A DNA stretch of 64,000 bases from Asterias rubens (lineage: Eukaryota > Echinodermata > Asteroidea > Forcipulatida > Asteriidae), in contig NC_047066.1 in assembly GCF_902459465.1 (NCBI RefSeq), positions 15,751,047 through 15,815,046 of the forward strand, in the 5' to 3' direction. Below are positions 1 to 11,790 of this stretch, piece by piece. Position 1 is the stretch's first letter. Each line of letters begins with the position of its first letter. Below the pieces are notes generated by a model. The model had not been told where the DNA came from. It was given only the letters and a program-made list of their open reading frames with translations, and ran no database searches. A program made the translations under genes and the position numbers.

Positions 1-244
1 TTAGCATGTAAAATCCCGTTGACCAGTTATGTTATTATACCGTAATCATAGCATAACTGGTTAATATGTTTTTACATGCTAAAACTGAGACAAAAATTAT
101 TTGTTTTACCCGTTTCTCAAAAACTACAGCACCTCGTAAAATTTCAAGGGAAGCTTTCAACTATCATAATCTTCAAACTGTGTAAGTTTAATGTTAATCT
201 GTAGACATTGTGTTTTGTGTTAGGAAAAAGTACATATAGACCCT
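1..244 (+). mobile_element. truncated TTAA-flanked element C with hairpin
   Basis: Positions about 110-244 match the right part of the element at 41860-42235 and end at TTAA (245-248). Positions 1-31 and 52-82 form an imperfect palindrome in place of the usual interior. Confidence 0.5.
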
Positions 245-561
245 TTAAAGCGTATAAAGGCACACTGTGCTTCATTCGGTCACACTACACCTCAACATGA
301 GTGTAAGTTACTACAGTGGTGGAATTCACCAGTCGACACATTGTATAACTTTTTAGTCTTGCTTGTTATCTAGAAGGGACTGGGGGAGATATTGTGTCTT
401 TGTTGCCCACAGCAACAACCTCAGCTGACCTCACAACCACCCAACCTTAGTACACTGTTTTAAAATTGCACTTAAAAGTGTTATAAATATGTATCCCGTC
501 CAAATATGTAACCCATCCGAAAGATAATACCATTACAACAAGCAAGGGATTCATAAGGTAT
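245..561. other. unassigned, AT-rich
   Basis: No coding region or element recognised here; one frame remains open from about 520 into the downstream 10.07-10.17 kb segment if the insertions between are removed. Confidence 0.4.
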
Positions 562-639
562 TTAAAGGCTGGCTGCAGTGTTTTTTTATTCATTTAAACG
601 ATTAAACTTGACTTTTTAAACCCGAATATTTTTTTATAT

Positions 640-1874
640 TGTAGACCCTGGGCCCAGGCGAAGGGGGCGGGAGGGTTCTGAAAATAAGGATGAAACAGCC
701 AGTTATGGAGTGATCATAATTTTATTGTGTCTCCTCACTCACAGTCATCCAGAATATGACTTATAACTACATTATAACAACTTAAACCCAATACAAAAGC
801 TATCTACAACTTAAAACTCTAATCTACAAGACAGTTTGGGGAAACACCTTTATGTAAGTCAAAACAACTTGACTCCACTTGTTGTGATAAACAATCATTC
901 ACACAAGCTCTGCAGCACATATCATGTAAACACTCTCAGTTTTGCTACCGTTGGTCATAAACCGACACAAAGAAAAACATAAGGTGGTTTGACTAAAGAA
1001 AAACAAAGAATTGGATAGATTAAGAAAAACATAAGAAAACCCACTTGTCCTTGGCCAGCCTGTTCCTATGGAAACCTCTCTGGCCTACCCTGACCATAGC
1101 CTTAGGGCATAGCACTGATTACCAAACCATCTGTTGTGGTGCCACTCAGACTATATCTAGCCCTTGTCCAGCCTGTGCATTACCCAATGCGGGTGGACTC
1201 AAAGTGTGCTCTAGCTATACCCATACATGTATGTGGCTATAGTCAATGGATACTACCAAAGTGTATTTATCTACAAAACTATCATGACTTTTCCTCACCA
1301 ATTGCAAGTAAATGGAAAAGTCAATGAACACAAATTTAGCCTAAATCAATCATCTATGGGGTTTCACATACCCAAATCAATTAATCAAAATATCAATAGG
1401 GAACAAAACATTAACTTTAGAAAACTATTACTCAATGGAACTTTATAGACCACCTTTTTAGCAAAACCTATAGGACTTAAAACAATGGACCTAAGTGAAA
1501 GTCTTGGAACAACTTTGAATAGAAATATCTCTTTTACTATTAGATTAAATGACTAAAATGATGCTAACTGGGCTATGTAATGTGAACTTTTAATTAAAGT
1601 ATAACAGAAATCCACATACCTGAAAATAAGGATGAAACAGCCAGTTATGGAGTGATCATAATTTTATTGTGTCTCCTCACTCACAGTCATCCAGAATATG
1701 ACTGGCTGTGGGCCACACACAAAACCACATCACTCCCCTACCTGCTGTTCCTCACTGGGGGGTCCAGCATTAGGCTGTTGATAAACTGGTGGGTTAGTGT
1801 GAAGGCTCTTAAATTTTTAGGGGGGTGAAAATAAACTACTTATATTTTTATCTTACAAGGGGGCGGTCCCTACA
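640..1874 (-). repeat. 3' LTR (element orientation)
   Basis: Same length and ends as the other LTR and offset by exactly 7779 bp. The internal 84-bp modules are at 678-761 and 1620-1703, with AATAAA at 721-726 and 1663-1668; the one near 721 would place the polyadenylation site near the LTR end. Confidence 0.95.
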
Positions 1875-1886
1875 TACTACCCCGCA
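1875..1886 (-). other. putative polypurine tract
   Basis: Minus-strand GCGGGGTAGTA directly before the 3' LTR is purine-rich but interrupted by two T; position rather than sequence makes it the plus-strand primer candidate. Confidence 0.4.
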
Positions 1887-2450
1887 AAATTAAATGTTGT
1901 CCCAACATTTGCAATGTATCAAAACAACAACCGTCCGCTGTACAAATCTTAATTTTCGCCTACCATAAGTATATCAAAGACGCTTTAATTAAGAACAAAA
2001 CAAAACAAAAACTTAAAATCTCTCTTCACTGTAACTAGCGGGTAAGGATACATTATGTGAAAGTAATATGGATTACCTGAGTGTCTTGAAAATATCCTAT
2101 CTCCCGTATCATCCCTTTAGTGTCTCTGCCTGGGGTACCTAAGTACCATCTATCTTTACAAAACATTCAAAATCATTCAACAACGTGAGTACCTAACAGA
2201 ACTTGAGGAAGTAAAACATGCGCACTAGGAGAAACTCTCCAACTATAAGCCAACCGATCTCCTCAATGATTGGGTATAGCTGATAAAAGAAAGGTGTAAA
2301 GGTGAATTCAGGCCTTCACTTTTTCTGACATCTGGTACTTTTGTACCGTAAAAAGTAACGCATTTTACTGCAATTAAATTGCAAGCAGTTCCAAAAGGCA
2401 CAACGATAGTAAATCTCTATCAAGTGGTTCAACTGCAATTTGGTTCAGGT

Positions 2451-5400
2451 CTAATGTCGTTGAATCAGTGGATTGAAAGGGACTGGTGGTCTTGACATCG
2501 GCATCCATCCTTGTCCATACTGCTGGGGGTAGTACTGGATTGGGGCTGGCAAGTACTGTCCAGGGTGAAGGTCTGGTGGATACATTGGAAGGGTTGGTGG
2601 GAATGGATAGCTTGAGTGGGGCACCGGAGCATATCTAGGGTCCACCGGGGATGCTAAAACGGGAGCGACAAACTGCTGCGTAGGAGTTCCCATCTGGTCG
2701 TATGTGAGGACACTAGGGGGTTGTCGGTTCCGGGTGGGGTAACGCGCTTCTGGCTCGGGGGGTGGTGAGGGAGGTTGTACTGGAGGTAGTGTGTCCTGAT
2801 CCACGGACAATTCTGGTTCAGGTTCTGGGTCGGGCTCAGGGGTTGGTGAGGGAGAGTCTACAAGAGGTGGTGTGTCCTGATCTACAGACATTACTGGTTC
2901 CGCCTCGAAGTGTAGCGAAGGGAGCTCCCCAGTTTCTGGAGTCTGGCGTTCATAATCAGGTGATTGTGAACGCAGGTGGTATGATCCGTCATCGGAGCTG
3001 TCGCCGTCTTCACTTTGGTGAGGGGGAGGGACGCGTCTGTCCGTAGACTGCCGTTCTCTCTTCTTTGGTGATTTTGGAAGATTTGTTTGCTCTATCTCGG
3101 ACAGCGGTAGGTAGTTACAGGGGAGGAGTAAGTTCCGATGGAGAACCCTGGTTCTTCCCAGTCCAGTCTCCGGCTTCAACTCGTAGACTGGCATGCCATC
3201 CTGTATCTGTCTGCTGACAACATGGATTTTCTCTTCCCAGTGCGACCTTAACTTTCCTGGTCCGCCAGTCTCATTCAAGTTTCTTACCAGAACTCGGTCT
3301 CCTGTCTGTAAGCTGATGCCATGTACCTTCTTATTGTACTTGTTTTTGTTACAACTCGTTCTCTGGGAACTATGTCTGGAGGCCAGAGCATAAGCTTGCT
3401 CCATCTGGGTCTTCCATTGCGTGACGTAGTCTTGATGAGATATGGTAGTGCCTTCCGTATTAGCTTGGAGGTTGAACATGATGTCAATGGGGAGTCTGGG
3501 TGACCTCCCATACAGAAGAAAGAAAGGGGAATACCCTGTTGTCTCACTGCGTGTGCAGTTGTATGCGTGTATGACTTTGCTAAGAGAGTCTTTCCAGTTT
3601 GCTTTCTGGACTTCTGGCAGGGTGCGAAGCATGGACAATAATGTGCGGTTGAATCTCTCTACCTGTCCGTTGCCCTGGGGGTGGTACGGCGTGGTCCTTG
3701 AATGTTCAATTCCACAGAGTTTCTGAAGGCGATCAAACAACTGGTTCTCAAACTCTCGGCCCTGGTCATGGTGGATTCTTCGTGGGAATCCAAACTTCAG
3801 ATTGAAATCGTTAAAGATTCTGTCTGCAGCTGTCTTGCCTGACTTGTTGGTTGTCGCATATGCCTGTGCGAAACGAGTAAAATGATCCATTACAACCAAG
3901 ATATACTCGTAGCCACCTTTGCTACGCTCCAGATGCATAAAATCGATGGAGATCAGCTCAAAGGGTTCCGTTGTTGTAATGGTCTGCATCGGGGCACGCG
4001 TTGGTCGATTGGGCCGTCGCTGCTTCAGACAGGAACATTGTTGAGTGACATAATGTTCTATGTTCCTCTGCATGTGGGGCCAATAGAATCTGTCACGGGC
4101 AAGGCTAACTACTCTGTCAGCACCGAGATGGCCCATACAATTATGCAGCTCGTGATACACCTTCTGCCTGTATGTTTGAGGGAGAACCAGCTGTGGCTGA
4201 GATCCTCTCTTCCGATACAATGTACCATTTTTGATCTGGAGTTTCTCCCATTCATGAAGGAGAGCCGTTGTTTCTGGATGTTCTCCTTGTCGCTCACTCA
4301 TCTTCGGTCGCCTTCCTCTGGTTACAAATTTATGAACAGGTCCAATACCGGGGTCATTCCTTTGGGCTTCAACCATGTCTCGTAGGTCCTGCTGCGACGC
4401 GTTGCCAGGCTTCTCTTCTTGGTTTGGGGGAATGGGTGATGTGATTGCTGATATCCAAGTCAGGCCTGCCTGTTGGGCTTTGACAGCATTCACGGTGGCA
4501 TCAATCGAAGCAGGTGTTGTTCCGACAATGCATTCTGCCATGTACTTCTCAAAGTCCAGAGGGAGTCGTGAAAGCGTATCGGCGTCAACATTTGCTTTCC
4601 CTGGCTTGTATTTGATCTTAAAATTGAAGTCAGACAGCTCTGCCACCCAGCGGTACCCGGAAGCATTCAACTTGGCGGAAGTGAGTACGTACGTCAGTGG
4701 ATTGTTATCTGTATACACTGTGAACTCCTTCGCATAATACAGGTAATCCCGAAACTTCTCGCAGATGGCCCACTTCATAGCCAAGAATTCCAATTTGCCG
4801 GAATGCAGATTGTAGTTTTTCTCCGCAGGTGTCAACGTTCTTGAGCCATATCCAATTACCCTCAGCTTGCCCTGTTGGCGCTGATACAAGATTGCTCCAA
4901 GGCCTTCATTGGACGCATCTGTGTGGAGGATGAAGGGCAGGGAGAAGTCTGGGAATGCCATCACTGGTGGGTTCATCAGCCGGTCTAAAATAGAGTTTAA
5001 GATGAGTTGGTGTTCGCTGGTCCATGTGATCGGTTGTTTGGAGGGGACTTGGTCTGCGCCTCGTTTAGCTGATTTGTTCTTGCCTCTTTGTTTTCGGTCG
5101 TTGTCCAGTTTCTCTCGATGCTGTCGGCTCATGGTAAGGAGGTCATACAGTGGTTTGGCTACTCGCGAAAAATCTTGGATATATCGCCTGTAGTATCCAA
5201 GGAAACCAAGTAGTTTTCTCACTTCTCCTACGGTACTCGGTGTCTTGTCCTTCAGAGCTTGGACAGCACTTGTCTCAGCAGGATCCATCTTGTGTCCCTC
5301 TGCAGAGACAACACGGCCAAGGTAGCGGACTTCGTGTTGGAAAAGATGACACTTACTGGGCTTTAGCTTGATACCATGTTGTTGCAGACGATGGAGCACT

Positions 5401-7085
5401 TTTCGAATGTTTTCCAGATGGTCTTCGAAGGATGATCCATACACTAGTATGTCGTCAAGATAAATGACCGCTATCTCACCGGTTAGTCCCTCCAGGCAGG
5501 TCTCCATACACCGTTGGAATACAGCGGGGGCGTTGGTGAGGCCAAATGGGATCCTTAGCCACTCGTACAATCCCCATGGGGTTACAAACGCTGTCAGAGG
5601 TCGGCTTTCATCAGACATAAATCCCTGATGGTAGGCTTTACCCTGGTCCAGAGTTGAGAACCAAGAGTTTCCACCTAAACCATCAAGAACGTCTTGGATG
5701 CGGGGGATGGGTTGTCGGTCTTGTATGGTTTTGTTGTTGAGTTCCCTATAGTCTATACAGAGACGTAGGCTGCCGTCTTTCTTCCTCACACAGACTATAG
5801 GGGATGAATAGGGTGATGAAGACTTTGCTATCCAGCCTCTTTTGATAAGGTCTTCAAGGTACTCCTTGACTTCTTTGTATAGGGGTCGGGGCACGGAGAT
5901 GTAACTCTTCTGCACTGGTTTGTTATCATGGAGTTGGATGTTCATCTGAAGATTCTTAATAGAACCCATGTCATCATCATCTTTTGCAAAAGCTCCTGCC
6001 TCCTCTTTGAGCATTTTCACTGCAGCCAATCTCTGCTCGTCTGTCAGATGACTCAGATCTATTGGTGGGACCCACTCCTTGGATTTTGAGAGGGGTGTCG
6101 CAGTGGCTGTGTTGACTTGTGCCCTGAGCGTTGGTACAGTCTCGCTAGGAGGATCACCTTCAGTTGAGCAGGGAATGACTGCTCTTACTTGTTGGAGCAC
6201 ACCAAGCATGGTATGGCTTCTTAGGGGAACATCACGACTTGATTGGTTAGTCACTGGCACATTGATACGTGATGTGGAACCTGCTGTCAACGTCACTAAG
6301 CATTCGCCGATCTCTAACTCCTCCGACCAGGGTGTACTGAGGTTTGGGATGAACAAAACAGGGGTGTTCTCATAAACTGGTCCCGTCCTTACTGTGCAGG
6401 TGACTTCCCTGGTTGCACCTCTTGGGACCATTACATCCTTCTTTCCCAGCCAGATTGTGCACAAGTCGTCACTGCCTGAGTTGTGAAGTAGATTCACCAA
6501 CGCTTTGATTGAAGAAGCTTTCATCTTTGGAAATCCTTCTTGAAGGACACCCTTTATATCGCCCTCGTGATCTTTCGAAATTCTCTCTATGACATTGTAA
6601 CCAATGATCGGTTCAGCTAGAGCATCTGATGTAACTAGCATTGGTACCAGCAAGGATATTGCCTCTCCTCTTCTGCTCAGCGAAAAGTGCGCTTCGATCC
6701 AGCCGTCAAAGGGGATTGGGGTCGAGTTTGCAGCTCTTACATCTAATGCAGTTTCGTCTAGCAACTGCTGAATAGGACGAAGAGAGACATCCGGAAGGTT
6801 TTGATGAATCCACGAGCGAGGGAGAAGAGAAATCTGGGACCCTGTGTCCCATAGAGCCTCTGTCGACTTCCCATTTATACAGCATTGCACCATACATCTG
6901 TTTCCGATGAGACGGCTTACCTTATGGCGTTGCTGTGGGGTCAGGTGCGCACATATCTGTGCAGATACACGTTCTCCATCTGTCTTCTTCCTGCTCGGGG
7001 TTTCCTTCTGTTGCTGGGACGGTGTTCTTTGTGTGGTTACTGCTTGTCCCTTGGCAGTAACCCGCTGTCGTTTCCCGAAGTGCAC
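2451..7085 (-). CDS. pol: retrotransposon Pol polyprotein (PR-RT-RNase H-IN)
   Basis: About 1544 residues, uninterrupted, in the -1 frame relative to gag and without an ATG where it starts (the first listed codon is GTG), so it is expected as a Gag-Pol fusion. Aspartic protease DTGSQ at about 80-84; reverse transcriptase about 395-590 with YLDD at 542-545; RNase H with Asp723, Glu766 and Asp793; integrase with His981, His986, Cys1017 and Cys1019 zinc-binding set, then Asp1048, Asp1107 and Glu1143 (D,D-35-E); a GPY/F-like basic segment after it; and a proline- and acidic-rich C-terminal tail of about 200 residues. A lysine/arginine-rich insert (about 655-685) links RT to RNase H. Confidence 0.96.
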   Translation of the reverse strand: MHFGKRQRVTAKGQAVTTQRTPSQQQKETPSRKKTDGERVSAQICAHLTPQQRHKVSRLIGNRCMVQCCINGKSTEALWDTGSQISLLPRSWIHQNLPDVSLRPIQQLLDETALDVRAANSTPIPFDGWIEAHFSLSRRGEAISLLVPMLVTSDALAEPIIGYNVIERISKDHEGDIKGVLQEGFPKMKASSIKALVNLLHNSGSDDLCTIWLGKKDVMVPRGATREVTCTVRTGPVYENTPVLFIPNLSTPWSEELEIGECLVTLTAGSTSRINVPVTNQSSRDVPLRSHTMLGVLQQVRAVIPCSTEGDPPSETVPTLRAQVNTATATPLSKSKEWVPPIDLSHLTDEQRLAAVKMLKEEAGAFAKDDDDMGSIKNLQMNIQLHDNKPVQKSYISVPRPLYKEVKEYLEDLIKRGWIAKSSSPYSSPIVCVRKKDGSLRLCIDYRELNNKTIQDRQPIPRIQDVLDGLGGNSWFSTLDQGKAYHQGFMSDESRPLTAFVTPWGLYEWLRIPFGLTNAPAVFQRCMETCLEGLTGEIAVIYLDDILVYGSSFEDHLENIRKVLHRLQQHGIKLKPSKCHLFQHEVRYLGRVVSAEGHKMDPAETSAVQALKDKTPSTVGEVRKLLGFLGYYRRYIQDFSRVAKPLYDLLTMSRQHREKLDNDRKQRGKNKSAKRGADQVPSKQPITWTSEHQLILNSILDRLMNPPVMAFPDFSLPFILHTDASNEGLGAILYQRQQGKLRVIGYGSRTLTPAEKNYNLHSGKLEFLAMKWAICEKFRDYLYYAKEFTVYTDNNPLTYVLTSAKLNASGYRWVAELSDFNFKIKYKPGKANVDADTLSRLPLDFEKYMAECIVGTTPASIDATVNAVKAQQAGLTWISAITSPIPPNQEEKPGNASQQDLRDMVEAQRNDPGIGPVHKFVTRGRRPKMSERQGEHPETTALLHEWEKLQIKNGTLYRKRGSQPQLVLPQTYRQKVYHELHNCMGHLGADRVVSLARDRFYWPHMQRNIEHYVTQQCSCLKQRRPNRPTRAPMQTITTTEPFELISIDFMHLERSKGGYEYILVVMDHFTRFAQAYATTNKSGKTAADRIFNDFNLKFGFPRRIHHDQGREFENQLFDRLQKLCGIEHSRTTPYHPQGNGQVERFNRTLLSMLRTLPEVQKANWKDSLSKVIHAYNCTRSETTGYSPFFLLYGRSPRLPIDIMFNLQANTEGTTISHQDYVTQWKTQMEQAYALASRHSSQRTSCNKNKYNKKVHGISLQTGDRVLVRNLNETGGPGKLRSHWEEKIHVVSRQIQDGMPVYELKPETGLGRTRVLHRNLLLPCNYLPLSEIEQTNLPKSPKKRERQSTDRRVPPPHQSEDGDSSDDGSYHLRSQSPDYERQTPETGELPSLHFEAEPVMSVDQDTPPLVDSPSPTPEPDPEPEPELSVDQDTLPPVQPPSPPPEPEARYPTRNRQPPSVLTYDQMGTPTQQFVAPVLASPVDPRYAPVPHSSYPFPPTLPMYPPDLHPGQYLPAPIQYYPQQYGQGWMPMSRPPVPFNPLIQRH
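7016..7076 (-). promoter_or_regulatory. -1 ribosomal frameshift signal: GGGAAAC slippery site and H-type pseudoknot
   Basis: On the minus strand GGGAAAC (7070-7076) is read in gag frame as G GGA AAC, and slipping back one base gives GGG AAA CGA, the pol frame. After a 7-nt spacer, nine bases (7054-7062) pair perfectly with 7035-7043 around a 10-nt loop. Loop bases 7046-7050 (GGGAC) pair with 7016-7020 (GTCCC), an H-type pseudoknot. Site, spacing and frames all agree with retroviral -1 frameshifting. Confidence 0.88.
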
Positions 7086-8275
7086 TGGCGAATGAGGTGA
7101 TCAGGTGATCCGCATCTGAAGCAGTGGCGGCAATGGTCACCTACTCCTTGCTCTATACACCGTTGACAACCCCATCTCCGGGCGGGGCCTCGAGGGCGAG
7201 GGTTTCTCTGAGTCTGGTCAGCAGATATGTTGCCTCTAGTCTGTAGGGCACAGACAAGAGCAGCGACCTGTGTCTTCAGCTCTCGTACGTCCTCAGCAAG
7301 GGGGTTGGGTTTTGGGAAGCTCGGGGTGGGCGTTTTTGGGGCCTCTGATTCGGATTCACTACTATTTGCAAGGCTGCTTACTGTGACGTGCTTTGATGAA
7401 TGGAGTTTTTGCTGCCGCTCTGTCTCGTGACTGGCTGCTATGTTAAGCTTTTCTAACAGCTCCTCATCCACGACTGTGGGGTCTTGAAGATAAGGGCGCA
7501 TGTCGATGCGAACTCCTTCACTACGGAACCCTGTTTGCAGTGAGTGGAGGAACATCGCCCTTACCTGTGCTGCTTCGTACTTTGGGCCTGCCGTCACCTC
7601 CTTCGAAACAAATAGAACTTTCTGCTGCAGGTCCATGGTTCGGATTAAGAATTCCTGGGGGGTCTCCTTCACTTCCTGGCGTGCTCTGGAAAGCTGATAG
7701 TACAGCTCTGTAGCATCGCTCTCTCGATAGTGTGATCTCAGGACACGTCGGACATCTACGAGTGTAAGCGTCGGTTTTCCTTCGAGGTAGCTCCTCAGGC
7801 GTGATGCTGGATTAATCGCACGAATCACTCCTTCTACCACCTCTCTCTCCTTGTAGCCTTTAGCTAAACCGGCCTCAATCTGGTGCATCAGAGACAAAAA
7901 GGTAATTTTGTCCTTCTGACCCACATCTCCGATCTGTCCAAAGATCTTATATTCTCGCCGAAAGATTGGTCCAGTTGTCACCGCTGCTGTGGTCGTTGAT
8001 GCACTCTGCTGGCTGTTGGAGGGCATCTCTGTAGGATCAGGGCTAGGGGTTGCTTTCAGAGTTTTCACCATCTGCTGCAAAACTGAAAAGCCTTCATCTT
8101 CACTCTTTTCAACTTCATCACTACAGAGATACCTCCGGACTTGGCGGAGGAGGGCATGGGTGGTCTTGCCCTCACCCTCGATTTCGGCCAAAGCACATAC
8201 CGGTAGCAGGTCCTCTCTCGTTGCCGATTGCAGCAGGGCGTGGACTATGCTGTGGATTTCATCAAGGGTGGTCAT
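7037..8275 (-). CDS. gag: retrotransposon Gag with zinc knuckle
   Basis: 412 residues, the structural protein that packages element RNA. The middle (about 105-235) resembles capsid-type retrotransposon Gag with [21 protein letters not shown] zinc knuckle, [14 protein letters not shown] (C-x2-C-x4-H-x4-C), lies about 15 residues before the end, preceded by additional cysteines (CQRC, CRHC). The ATG is 143 nt inside the LTR. The TAA stop at 7037-7039 falls within the hairpin that also directs frameshifting into pol. Uninterrupted. Confidence 0.93.
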   Translation of the reverse strand: MTTLDEIHSIVHALLQSATREDLLPVCALAEIEGEGKTTHALLRQVRRYLCSDEVEKSEDEGFSVLQQMVKTLKATPSPDPTEMPSNSQQSASTTTAAVTTGPIFRREYKIFGQIGDVGQKDKITFLSLMHQIEAGLAKGYKEREVVEGVIRAINPASRLRSYLEGKPTLTLVDVRRVLRSHYRESDATELYYQLSRARQEVKETPQEFLIRTMDLQQKVLFVSKEVTAGPKYEAAQVRAMFLHSLQTGFRSEGVRIDMRPYLQDPTVVDEELLEKLNIAASHETERQQKLHSSKHVTVSSLANSSESESEAPKTPTPSFPKPNPLAEDVRELKTQVAALVCALQTRGNISADQTQRNPRPRGPARRWGCQRCIEQGVGDHCRHCFRCGSPDHLIRQCTSGNDSGLLPRDKQ

Positions 8276-8399
8276 CTCGAACCTGGGAAGGACAACTGGC
8301 TAACAAGGGAGTGTCGTGTTTCTCTTCATCTGCAGTTCGTGGTCCCAGAACAGGCGCACACCATTTAGTTTGGCTTGTTGCTTTTACCAAATGCACCTG

Positions 8400-8416
8400 T
8401 CCTGGCAAGGTCGCCA
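8400..8416 (-). other. putative primer binding site
   Basis: Two bases inside the 5' LTR the minus strand reads TGGCGACCTTGCCAGGA. The leading TGG matches the complement of a tRNA CCA end. The tRNA used is not assigned. Confidence 0.55.
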
Positions 8417-8418
8417 AA

Positions 8419-9653
8419 TGTAGACCCTGGGCCCAGGCGAAGGGGGCGGGAGGGTTCTGAAAATAAGGATGAAACAGCCAGTTATGGAGTGATCATAATT
8501 TTATTGTGTCTCCTCACTCACAGTCATCCAGAATATGACTTATAACTACATTATAACAACTTAAACCCAATACAAAAGCTATCTACAACTTAAAACTCTA
8601 ATCTACAAGACAGTTTGGGGAAACACCTTTATGTAAGTCAAAACAACTTGACTCCACTTGTTGTGATAAACAATCATTCACACAAGCTCTGCAGCACATA
8701 TCATGTAAACACTCTCAGTTTTGCTACCGTTGGTCATAAACCGACACAAAGAAAAACATAAGGTGGTTTGACTAAAGAAAAACAAAGAATTGGATAGATT
8801 AAGAAAAACATAAGAAAACCCACTTGTCCTTGGCCAGCCTGTTCCTATGGAAACCTCTCTGGCCTACCCTGACCATAGCCTTAGGGCATAGCACTGATTA
8901 CCAAACCATCTGTTGTGGTGCCACTCAGACTATATCTAGCCCTTGTCCAGCCTGTGCATTACCCAATGCGGGTGGACTCAAAGTGTGCTCTAGCTATACC
9001 CATACATGTATGTGGCTATAGTCAATGGATACTACCAAAGTGTATTTATCTACAAAACTATCATGACTTTTCCTCACCAATTGCAAGTAAATGGAAAAGT
9101 CAATGAACACAAATTTAGCCTAAATCAATCATCTATGGGGTTTCACATACCCAAATCAATTAATCAAAATATCAATAGGGAACAAAACATTAACTTTAGA
9201 AAACTATTACTCAATGGAACTTTATAGACCACCTTTTTAGCAAAACCTATAGGACTTAAAACAATGGACCTAAGTGAAAGTCTTGGAACAACTTTGAATA
9301 GAAATATCTCTTTTACTATTAGATTAAATGACTAAAATGATGCTAACTGGGCTATGTAATGTGAACTTTTAATTAAAGTATAACAGAAATCCACATACCT
9401 GAAAATAAGGATGAAACAGCCAGTTATGGAGTGATCATAATTTTATTGTGTCTCCTCACTCACAGTCATCCAGAATATGACTGGCTGTGGGCCACACACA
9501 AAACCACATCACTCCCCTACCTGCTGTTCCTCACTGGGGGGTCCAGCATTAGGCTGTTGATAAACTGGTGGGTTAGTGTGAAGGCTCTTAAATTTTTAGG
9601 GGGGTGAAAATAAACTACTTATATTTTTATCTTACAAGGGGGCGGTCCCTACA
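8419..9653 (-). repeat. 5' LTR (element orientation)
   Basis: 1235 bp. On the minus strand it begins TGTAGGGACC and ends GGGTCTACA. An 84-bp module occurs twice in it (8457-8540, 9399-9482), each copy carrying AATAAA (8500-8505, 9442-9447). A TATAAG-like motif near the minus-strand start is a possible promoter element. Confidence 0.95.
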
Positions 9654-10064
9654 ATATTTTTTATTAAATGTGCAAGTATTTTAAAAATGATTTTCAAGAG
9701 ATTAGGGGAACCCACCCCGCCCCTAAAAGGGAGCCTTCATTTGCATAAACATGACGTCATGTCGGTAACCCGAGCCGTCGGGCCCCCTGGCTGTGTGCAT
9801 ATAGAGACGTGTGCACTGTGTGGCCTGGTACCTAGGCGCGTGTAGTTAGGGACCAGACTCTTTTTGCCGACGATATGTTTGAATTCCCGGCGTGACGTCG
9901 ATGGTAGGGGCGGTAACAATCCACAAAAGGGGGGGCATGACTTATTCGCTAATTACGCAAGTCAGATATGTCGGGAATTTAAAAAAAAAACATTTTATTG
10001 ATGTTCAATACATTTATCAGAAATAAATGACAGCAAAATTAACTGTTTTATTTGAATTCACTGC

Positions 10065-10172
10065 AGCATCCCTTTAAAGTTCCTGAAACCTTCTCAACTC
10101 CTGAGGAATATGCAGCCTCGGCAGACAAATTTAAACATCTGTTTCTAATCCCTGATGGTTTTCCTGACCCAG
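10065..10172 (+). CDS. candidate coding exon, unidentified
   Basis: An open frame reads VPETFSTPEEYAASADKF and LIPDGFPDP and ends at CCCAG|GTAGAT, a good donor. A possible acceptor (cactgcag) lies in the end of the inserted TTAA element. The protein-like composition stands out from its surroundings, but the family was not recognised and the 5' boundary is uncertain. Confidence 0.35.
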
Positions 10173-10184
10173 GTAGATACATAA

Positions 10185-10454
10185 CACCCAGTTCAGACAG
10201 CCGCTCCAGGGTCGCGCCAAAAAGTTTGATGTCTGATACAGTTTAGGAGCGACTGGAGGCGCTAGCAGTTGAATGATCGACTTTGAAGTTGTTCGGAACA
10301 ACTATGGAGCGCCTTGGTTACAGAAGTCAAACTTGTCACGAGCCGAGGCAATGTAAATGTTATGTCTGAAATAAAAAGTTATTTGGGTCGACCTAGAGTC
10401 GCTCCTAATTTGTTTGGTTCGGCACGACTTTGGCGCGTCTGTGTGAAACGGGTG
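10185..10454. mobile_element. short inverted-repeat element with TAA duplication
   Basis: Ends CACCCAGTTCAGACAG and the near-complement of CTGTGTGAAACGGGTG, flanked by TAA on both sides. A 3-bp TWA-type duplication is usual for PIF/Harbinger. Confidence 0.65.
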
Positions 10455-10843
10455 TAAGCAGTGTATCCTCAGTGATTCACAGAAGTGTATTCTTGACTTG
10501 TACATTTGTACATTATGTATTTATATTTGTTTATTTAACATTGGCCCTTTTCAAATCCATCGTTTTAGCTTTGGATTCAGCCTCGGGCTGTGTGCTCTAG
10601 TCTGGATCCCTGAACACATAGCACGTGTATAGTCAAAACAACTGAGGGGGCCTAGCTAGCCAAATCTGAAGCCGTGGGATTCGAAAAGGGCCATAGGAAG
10701 ACAGCATATGGAAGTTTAGAGTTTATTACTGTGTGGTTGTTTTTATAATGTTCTGTGTGACCAATGCTATACATTTTATATCAGGTTGTTGAATATTCTC
10801 CGACAGTAGAAAATGACAAGTAAATTACATGTAGTTCGAGGAA

Positions 10844-11145
10844 GTGTTGTAGCCGAGTGGTTAAGAGCACGGAATTCAAACTCTGGTGTTTTTGATCAGC
10901 GGCGTGTGGTTTCAAATCCCCAGCCGTGACACTTGTGTCCTTAAGCAAGACACTTAACCATTGCTTCGTCCTTCGGATGTGACGTAAAGCCGTTGGTCCC
11001 ATGTTTTGTGCAACGCATGTAAAAGAACCTAGTGCACTTATCGAATAGAGAAGGGGTTGGCCCCGGTGTTCCTGGCTGTGGCTGCTGTATGAGCCATAGC
11101 TGAAAGTTTGTATACTCAGCGCTATATAAGACTTCAATATTTGTT
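10844..11145 (+). repeat. tRNA-derived SINE (family 1)
   Basis: The 5' part has an A box (TAGCCGAGTGGTTAAGAGC) and a B-box-like GTTTCAAATCC, followed by the family's shared body (CTTCGTCCTTCGGATGTGAC) and an ATT-rich tail. Confidence 0.75.
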
Positions 11146-11154
11146 ATTATTATT

Positions 11155-11345
11155 GGGACCAATTTCATAGAGCTGCTTAAGCACAAAATATAAGGTATAT
11201 ACATGTAAGCACAATACATTTTGCTCACCAGAATAAGGTTACCGGCCAAACTACCATGTCACATGTTCAATATGTGACTGGTATGCTGCTCATTTCTGAA
11301 GAGAAAAGTGTTAAGCAATAATTTTTGCTGAAGCCAGAAGCAGCT
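11155..11345. mobile_element. inverted-repeat element (AATTTCATAGAGCTGCTT family)
   Basis: Left end CCAATTTCATAGAGCTGCTT and right end AGCAGCTCTTTGAAACTGG are inverted; relatives at 51388-51590, 57308-57470 and a lone end at 52418-52440. Confidence 0.55.
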
Positions 11346-11454
11346 CTTTGAAACTGGAACCTGGTTTAATCCCTATATGCTCTTCCACGATAAATGTTCT
11401 TGGTTCTCTTACGCACACTTACAATCCTATTAAGTACTCAAGACCTTTCAAGAC

Positions 11455-11790
11455 GGTTCATACATTGTACCTCATGCGAATGCCAATACGAAGCGACCTT
11501 GACGTGAATTTGAGGTCACAACTCTCCTTTCGCAGGGACATTCGCTAGTGAGGGGAGCAGAGTTGAACTGCTGTAAATTAACCTGCGAAGTTGTGACGTC
11601 AACATTTGCTGTGCATTTGGTTTGCAGGAAGTATGAACCAGGCTTTAATGTCCCATCCAAATGGCAAAGCAATTCTGGTAAAGTATCTTCGTCAAGGACA
11701 CGAGTGCCACAGGCGGTACTGGAACCCACACTCTGCTGGCCAGAAACACAATAGCTTGAGTCGGTTGCTCTTTACTGTTTGGTCATGACA
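11455..11790 (-). repeat. SINE fragment interrupted by an inverted-repeat element
   Basis: Positions 11650-11790 match a family 1 SINE head on the minus strand. An inner stretch (about 11455-11646) begins and ends with complementary GGTTCATAC motifs. Confidence 0.45.

Larger units (their letters stand above)
640..9653 (-). mobile_element. complete Ty3/gypsy LTR retrotransposon
   Basis: Two direct LTRs of 1235 bp (640-1874 and 8419-9653), bounded by TGTAG...CTACA, flank a minus-strand gag-pol interior. A 4-bp duplication ATAT lies at 636-639 and 9654-9657. Domain order protease, RT, RNase H, integrase is that of Metaviridae (Ty3/gypsy). No env-like ORF is seen. LTRs appear identical over their whole length by eye and both ORFs are uninterrupted, so insertion looks recent and the copy may be mobile. 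It sits inside an older TTAA-flanked element. Confidence 0.96.
566..10073. mobile_element. TTAA-flanked element B, copy 1 (host of the LTR element)
   Basis: Ends are AGGCTGGCTGCAGTG and CACTGCAGCATCCCT, an inverted pair flanked by TTAA (562-565, 10074-10077). Removing 640-9657 leaves an element of about 490 bp that matches the copy at 38846-39303 in reverse orientation. TTAA duplication is the piggyBac habit; no transposase is encoded. Confidence 0.8.

Noticed and set aside
1045-1448. Small ORFs in the LTRs, repeated at 8824-9227
   Set aside because: Overlapping short frames, no start context or family; identical because the LTRs are identical.
2451-2700. An env-like gene after integrase
   Set aside because: The proline-rich pol tail has no signal peptide or TM segment and no separate ORF follows.
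2762-6375. Plus-strand ORFs opposite pol (for example 3882-4385)
   Set aside because: Shadows of the intact minus-strand pol frame; no domain recognised.
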